From contig JAHLTZ010000030.1 of assembly GCA_025786725.1 (NCBI GenBank), positions 1 to 64,000 of the forward strand: a stretch of 64,000 nt of DNA, given 5' to 3'. Origin of the DNA: Syncephalis fuscata. Its lineage: Eukaryota > Zoopagomycota > Zoopagomycetes > Zoopagales > Piptocephalidaceae. Both the position numbers and the translations under genes were made by a program. Below, piece after piece: positions 59,323 through 64,000 of this stretch; positions within the stretch are counted from its first letter, which is position 1, and each line of letters begins with the position of its first letter. The notes beneath the pieces are model-generated. The model had not been told where the DNA came from. It saw nothing but the letters and a program-made list of their open reading frames with translations, and searched no databases.

Positions 59323-60783
59323 TTTTATAAAATATGAAATAAAAATGAGTAAATGGGTAAATTTCAAGTTGAAAGTTATGAACTGGAAGTAGAGCTGTAG
59401 AAAAAGTAAGGTAAACAATTATGTATTGCTCTTTCGTTTATTTAAATATTTACAGCATTATAGTAGCAATTAATGTTGAAGCCAATGCCACAATTGCAAT
59501 CAGTATTCTAAGAATCATCAGAATGCAAATCAGCGTGGAAGGCAATACAGCAATGCCAACTGATATTCTAAAAGGTATAATACCAATCAGTATTCTAGGA
59601 AATATTGTAATGCCAACTAGCATTGGATGCAATGTCACAACACCAACCATTATTCTAGGAAGCATTGCAATGCAAATCAGTATTGAAGACAAAGTTACAG
59701 TGCCAACCAGTATTTTTAAAATAGCACAATGTAAATCAGTATGGAAGGCAACATCACAATGTAATTTTTTATTCTAAAAATATTACAATGTCAATCAGTA
59801 CTGGATGCAATGTTAGAATGCCAACCAGTGCTGAAGACAGTGTTATGTTGCCAACCAGTATAGAAAGCATTGCCACAATGTAAATCAATATTTTAGAAAA
59901 TATTGCAATGTAAATCATTATTGGCTGCAATGCTACAATGCCAACCAGTATTCTAAGAAATAGTACAATGCCAACCAGTATTGAAGGTGATACAAGAATA
60001 ACAATGTAGGCAAACAATGCTTTTAAAAGACACAAAAAGCCCATGTGGATAAATGGTTTATTTTTAGTGTAGCAAACAGGCAAATTACTAGCCAACAATC
60101 AAAGCGCCAACCGCAGCAAATAAAGAAACAGCTACAAATAAACCATTGATGCCATTGAATGCTACAACACAAAGAAAAGACTAACAGCGTGCTGCAGACT
60201 TTATAGTGACAGTGAAATAAGGGCATTGTTTTGCATGATGCATAGTAGCATCAAAGTATTGTTCTTAAATGGTGCAGAATGGCATCAGATTATTGGTTCC
60301 AGGTGATGCAAGTGGCAGCAAACTATTGTTCTTGAATACCATTTTGCGTCATTGTATTGCTACAATATTGCAAATAATGGCAATGACAGCAGAACATTGT
60401 TCCTAGATAACACAAAATGGCATATCATTGATACAGTCATCCAAATACACAGTTTATTTGTTTAAAAATAGAACATTTGGAGCAATGCTTTGTCTTATTC
60501 AAAATATGGCATTCTATGGCCATAAGCTGAACTAGAAACTATACCGGGAACTGGGTAATTAGCTTTTATCGCCTTTGTATGCTGTAGGCTAAACGAAGTC
60601 TATCTAGAAGAACGGCCATACATATAATAATTAACACTTGTAAACATATTTTAGCAAGCTGAAAAGAATATGCTTTTATTTATCAACATCTTAAACCATC
60701 TTATACACCAGTTCAAGTAGTTCTGTACAAATAGATTGGTAAAATAAATAGTAAAATAAATAAATATAACATTTTTGCAAACA
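59323..60783. repeat. Upstream region of kinase copy 2 with 30-bp minisatellite
   Basis: Duplicate of 27404-28869. The degenerate 30-bp array (core GCAATGCCAACCAGTATTCT) spans about 59450-60000, ending 130 bp from the kinase start codon. Plus and minus frames of 80-118 residues here are repeat artefacts. Non-coding from 60000 to 60783. Confidence 0.7.
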
Positions 60784-63225
60784 TCAACCATTTAGTATGA
60801 TTTAATGACCAAATGACTACATCTAATAACATTTGTTTTATTGAATATGAAAATGGGTGGTAAATCATGCCAGGGTCCATAATACTCAGCATCGTAGATC
60901 AATTATCCAGTATGCATATATCCTCCATCCATTTATATCATTTCCATTGTATATCCATACAACTATATACTATTCTATGATATACAGACAATATATATTG
61001 TTATATATATTAAATCGTTTTATTGCTTAATAAATAATATAGCTTCAATGTTGCTATTTATACTTTCTCACTGTATATTTATGATATTCTATAACTGTAT
61101 AATACATTAGATATGCGCTAGCTAAAACTGCTGTTCATTTGACACTATTTTGTTATTTATAAATATCAACTCATTTATTTTATTAAATCACTAGCAATAC
61201 AATTGCGATGTTGTTATTCATTCATATGCTTATCATTTTGCTATAGAATAGACATAAACTGTTAATAAAATATTTATTGCTACCTGTATTTATAATTGAC
61301 ATGGAAGCACACTTCAGTATAGCTGGATGGACAATCGAGTCAACCGACTGGTGCAGGTATGATTGTTTTGTGGACAAGTGTAGAATAAAAAAGAGACTAT
61401 CATCTGATCTAGTGGTGAAATGGCATCCGTGCACCAAAATGGTCCAGCCAGGCGCAATACACCAATAAGCAGTCGCCATGTACTCTACCAATATTGTCCA
61501 TTCTAATTGGTGGATATATTTTGGAATAAGCTTATAAGGCTGTGCTGAGCGTACTTTTGCTCATTACTTCGCTTTCTCTTGTTTCTGGTTGTTAATATGC
61601 TGTAAACTGCTTGTTAATGGAAGCATCTGTTCTAGTAGCTATATCCAGTGGTGAGTGGTCTCCTTGTTGGTTGATCACGATATACTGCGTTATGCATTTG
61701 AGCTGTGTTGAATGTAGAATACAATAGTGCAGACTACTGTGTTATACTAGCTCAGCAACTATATGGTTGCCTGTACTAGGCAGCTGTATACTGGCATAGT
61801 GCGGAGATATGTGGGATAACAGGGTGTGCAGTACTGTGTTTAGCAAGTCAGTATTGTTGTGCACTCCCCTCATGTTGATGCGGCGACCCGTATGGGTGGT
61901 CATATGTTAGTGCTCACTTGTATTGACCGTGCACTGGAGGTGGTTTGATAGCCTTCAACTTGCTGATACTATCATTGCACACTGGACTGGTGTGATATGT
62001 GGCTTATTCGTAATGTTTGCCATGCATTACACTGTTTACTTGTGGGTGTTGTTAAACGATTTGTATAGCACTGGCTGTCATACTGTTTGATTTCTCGACT
62101 GCTTTATACGAAAATTAATTTGACTGACCGAAGGTCCTCTGCAATGGCGACTGAGATAAAACGGCATCTTTACCGTTGATTATATTGTAGAGAAGGCTAG
62201 TTGCTATATAAAATCATTTAATGACATATCAGTATATGGCTATGTGCTGTTTAGTTGTAATATGTTGTGGTGTTCATGTGTTCAGCTCTAGACATCAACT
62301 ACAAATGGGTGAATCCATAGTTTGGTGCAGCTTATTGCTACGCTTGAATTGCCATGGCATCTTGTAACATTTATTGAACAGCATTGCCATCAAGATAGCA
62401 GCTAATATAGAGCTGTACGCATCCGACAAATGTTACTTACGCCCAAGTCGTAGTATTGCCGGTACTCCAGGTGGACGTATAGTTGCTATATTAGCTGCTA
62501 TCTTGTTTAACAACTTTTAACAACATTTCTAGTTTATTTGTATAACAAATAACAACAATACACAAACAACTACACTCGTGTACACTATAAACTATACGCA
62601 AGGAACAATCAACTAGATGTAGGTGCTTATTACTACTAAACAATACTAACGCACTTTTATTATAGCTATTCGAGCATTGGCGCTGGATCAACAAGTATAT
62701 CTGAACTGCATTTGTTATCGGGCACAAATATTTTGCATGCAACTTACAATACCAACTATAGAATTCGTTGGCACAAGCATCGACAACAATACTGTATACT
62801 GTCATTGGTACTATTGTTTGGGCTAGATTCTAAATGAAACATATACCCATTTGGTTTATATTACCCAACACTAACTGGCATTGCTATTGCGCATCTGCTA
62901 AATGCTTTGGTTTGATTGAAGTGGTGGTAATAAAGAGGGAGGTGGTGGGCATTACACATATATTACATTGAAATGGTAGATTTAATAAAGAAGCGCATGA
63001 GGTGTTTGCTGAATCAACATAACACTGTGACTCCATTACTAGTTTGTCTAATGTTGTGCTTATTATGTTTATTAAAACTAAAATACTGGTACATGTATTC
63101 AATTAAAGTCACTGATACTTGAATGGCTAGATTACAAGTAGCTACATTCAATACTGCATCTACACCAACTATTTTAATAATAGTGCCAATGATTTATTTA
63201 TTGCTGTCTTATTTATTGCCATTTA
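60784..63225 (-). repeat. Ankyrin-relic repeat unit, copy 5 (type II-like)
   Basis: Fifth unit, directly after kinase block 2, as copy 2 follows kinase block 1. Element end at 60788-60920; ankyrin-like minus frames at 61222..61491 and 62491..62805. The latter (104 residues) is the longest version of the CANEFYSWYCKLHAKYLC segment. The variable block near 62085-62215 shares the ACTGACCGAAGGTCCTCTGC core of type II but differs on both sides, so it is a third variant. No intact gene. Confidence 0.65.
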
Positions 63226-64000
63226 ACATGATCCAGTGGTCAAATGGCTGCATTTAATAGCATCTAATCTATTGAACATGCTAGTTGATGGTGAATGACA
63301 TCAATCATCAAATACTCATCATTGTAGATTCATTATCCAATATGTATATATTCAGTATACATATAGAATTTCTATTATATACTCAGACTAGCATATATTA
63401 TTCTATCTTTGGGAAGTTATTAGTGCATAGCAGTACAATCATCATGCTACTAAACTCGCTGCATGCTTTGGTTTGCCATAGATCACCACTGCAGTTGTTT
63501 TAAAAGTAGTAGTAGATTGCACTTTTAGTACGGCCACTGAATAACATTTCAGTACCATCAGTGCGATCTACTACTGTCGCTACTGTATATGCTATTACCA
63601 GCACGATCTATAGTGGCGATCTATAGCAAATCAAGGCATACAGTAGCTTTGGCAGCATATGGTCGCTACATTCGTCGTACTGGCAGTTGTGCATATACAA
63701 TAGCGTAATCTGCAATAATCCATAGCATAAACAAAGTATACAACGAGATTTCACAGCATATGCTCAAAACAACATAAAACAAGCTAGGATTGCATTTACT
63801 GTGTCAATAAAGCTGCCAAAAGCAACGATCAGAGCAAGGAAAGTGATTTGCAAAAAAGGTCAGATTACAAAAGAGCAATGCAAGTACATAGTGTAGAAGG
63901 TGTTTGTACATAACTAGTAGTCAGTCAACTACTGACACTATTTAGATGGTATATATGGAGTGTACAAGTATATGCAATGGATATATGCTGTCAAGTGTGA
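63226..64000. repeat. Start of a third kinase block, cut by the window end
   Basis: Begins with a direct element end (63228-63360), then matches 23870-24480 and 55863-56400 (ATGCTACTAAACTCG at 63444 onward). The same inverted repeat pair is present. If the pattern holds, a third FHA-kinase copy should start about 1 kb beyond the window. Confidence 0.65.

Overview
The window is eukaryotic nuclear DNA. It is AT-rich, its genes are split by short introns (mostly 45-120 bp, GTAAGT-type donors, TAG or CAG acceptors), and no operon-like spacing is seen. A Gag1-clamp (DUF4050) protein, a fungal-type Golgi GDPase, a BMT2 rRNA methyltransferase and an ARA2-type arabinose dehydrogenase point to a fungus. 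The high AT content, glutamine-rich proteins and intron density suggest an early-diverging filamentous lineage; that placement is inference and I cannot name the genus.

Layout. 1-6.5 kb: AT-rich spacer with decayed and intact copies of an inverted-repeat element, plus a Gag1-clamp gene (minus). 6.5-18 kb: a cluster of three paralogous genes that I do not recognise (minus, minus, plus). They share an all-helical domain of about 120 residues, present once, once and three times, and a C-terminal PPHLRR-type tail; an intron sits at the same place in all five domain copies. 18-21 kb: Golgi GDPase (plus) convergent with BMT2 (minus). 21-32 kb: repeat array made of an ankyrin-like relic unit, a block carrying a broken FHA-kinase (Chk2/Rad53/Cds1 type), a second ankyrin unit and a small inverted-repeat element. 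32-38 kb: monoacylglycerol lipase (minus), a seven-helix membrane protein (plus), an ARA2-type aldo-keto reductase (plus) and a SUZ-domain protein (minus). 38-41 kb: third ankyrin unit, inverted. 41-45 kb: Ty3/gypsy RNase H fossil, a small hydrophilic protein and the SRP receptor alpha subunit (plus). 45-48 kb: fourth ankyrin unit plus small element. 48-54.5 kb: zinc-knuckle RS protein (minus), mitochondrial carrier (minus), PPR-like protein (minus), and a divergent pair (small basic protein, KEN-box protein) around a promoter with two CACGTG boxes. 55.8-64 kb: a second kinase block, here with an intact 14-exon Chk2-like gene, the fifth ankyrin unit, and the start of a third kinase block running off the end.

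The ordinary genes are unrelated housekeeping functions (secretory targeting, Golgi nucleotide hydrolysis, rRNA modification, lipid and sugar metabolism, RNA binding). The unusual content is the three-gene family at 6.5-18 kb and the roughly 7.5-kb ankyrin-plus-checkpoint-kinase repeat, whose copies are nearly identical except for sharply bounded divergent patches.

Caution: several otherwise convincing genes (third-family and kinase copies) carry isolated one-base deletions. Their clustering in repeats and homopolymers fits either young pseudogenes or unpolished long-read assembly errors; the sequence alone cannot decide.
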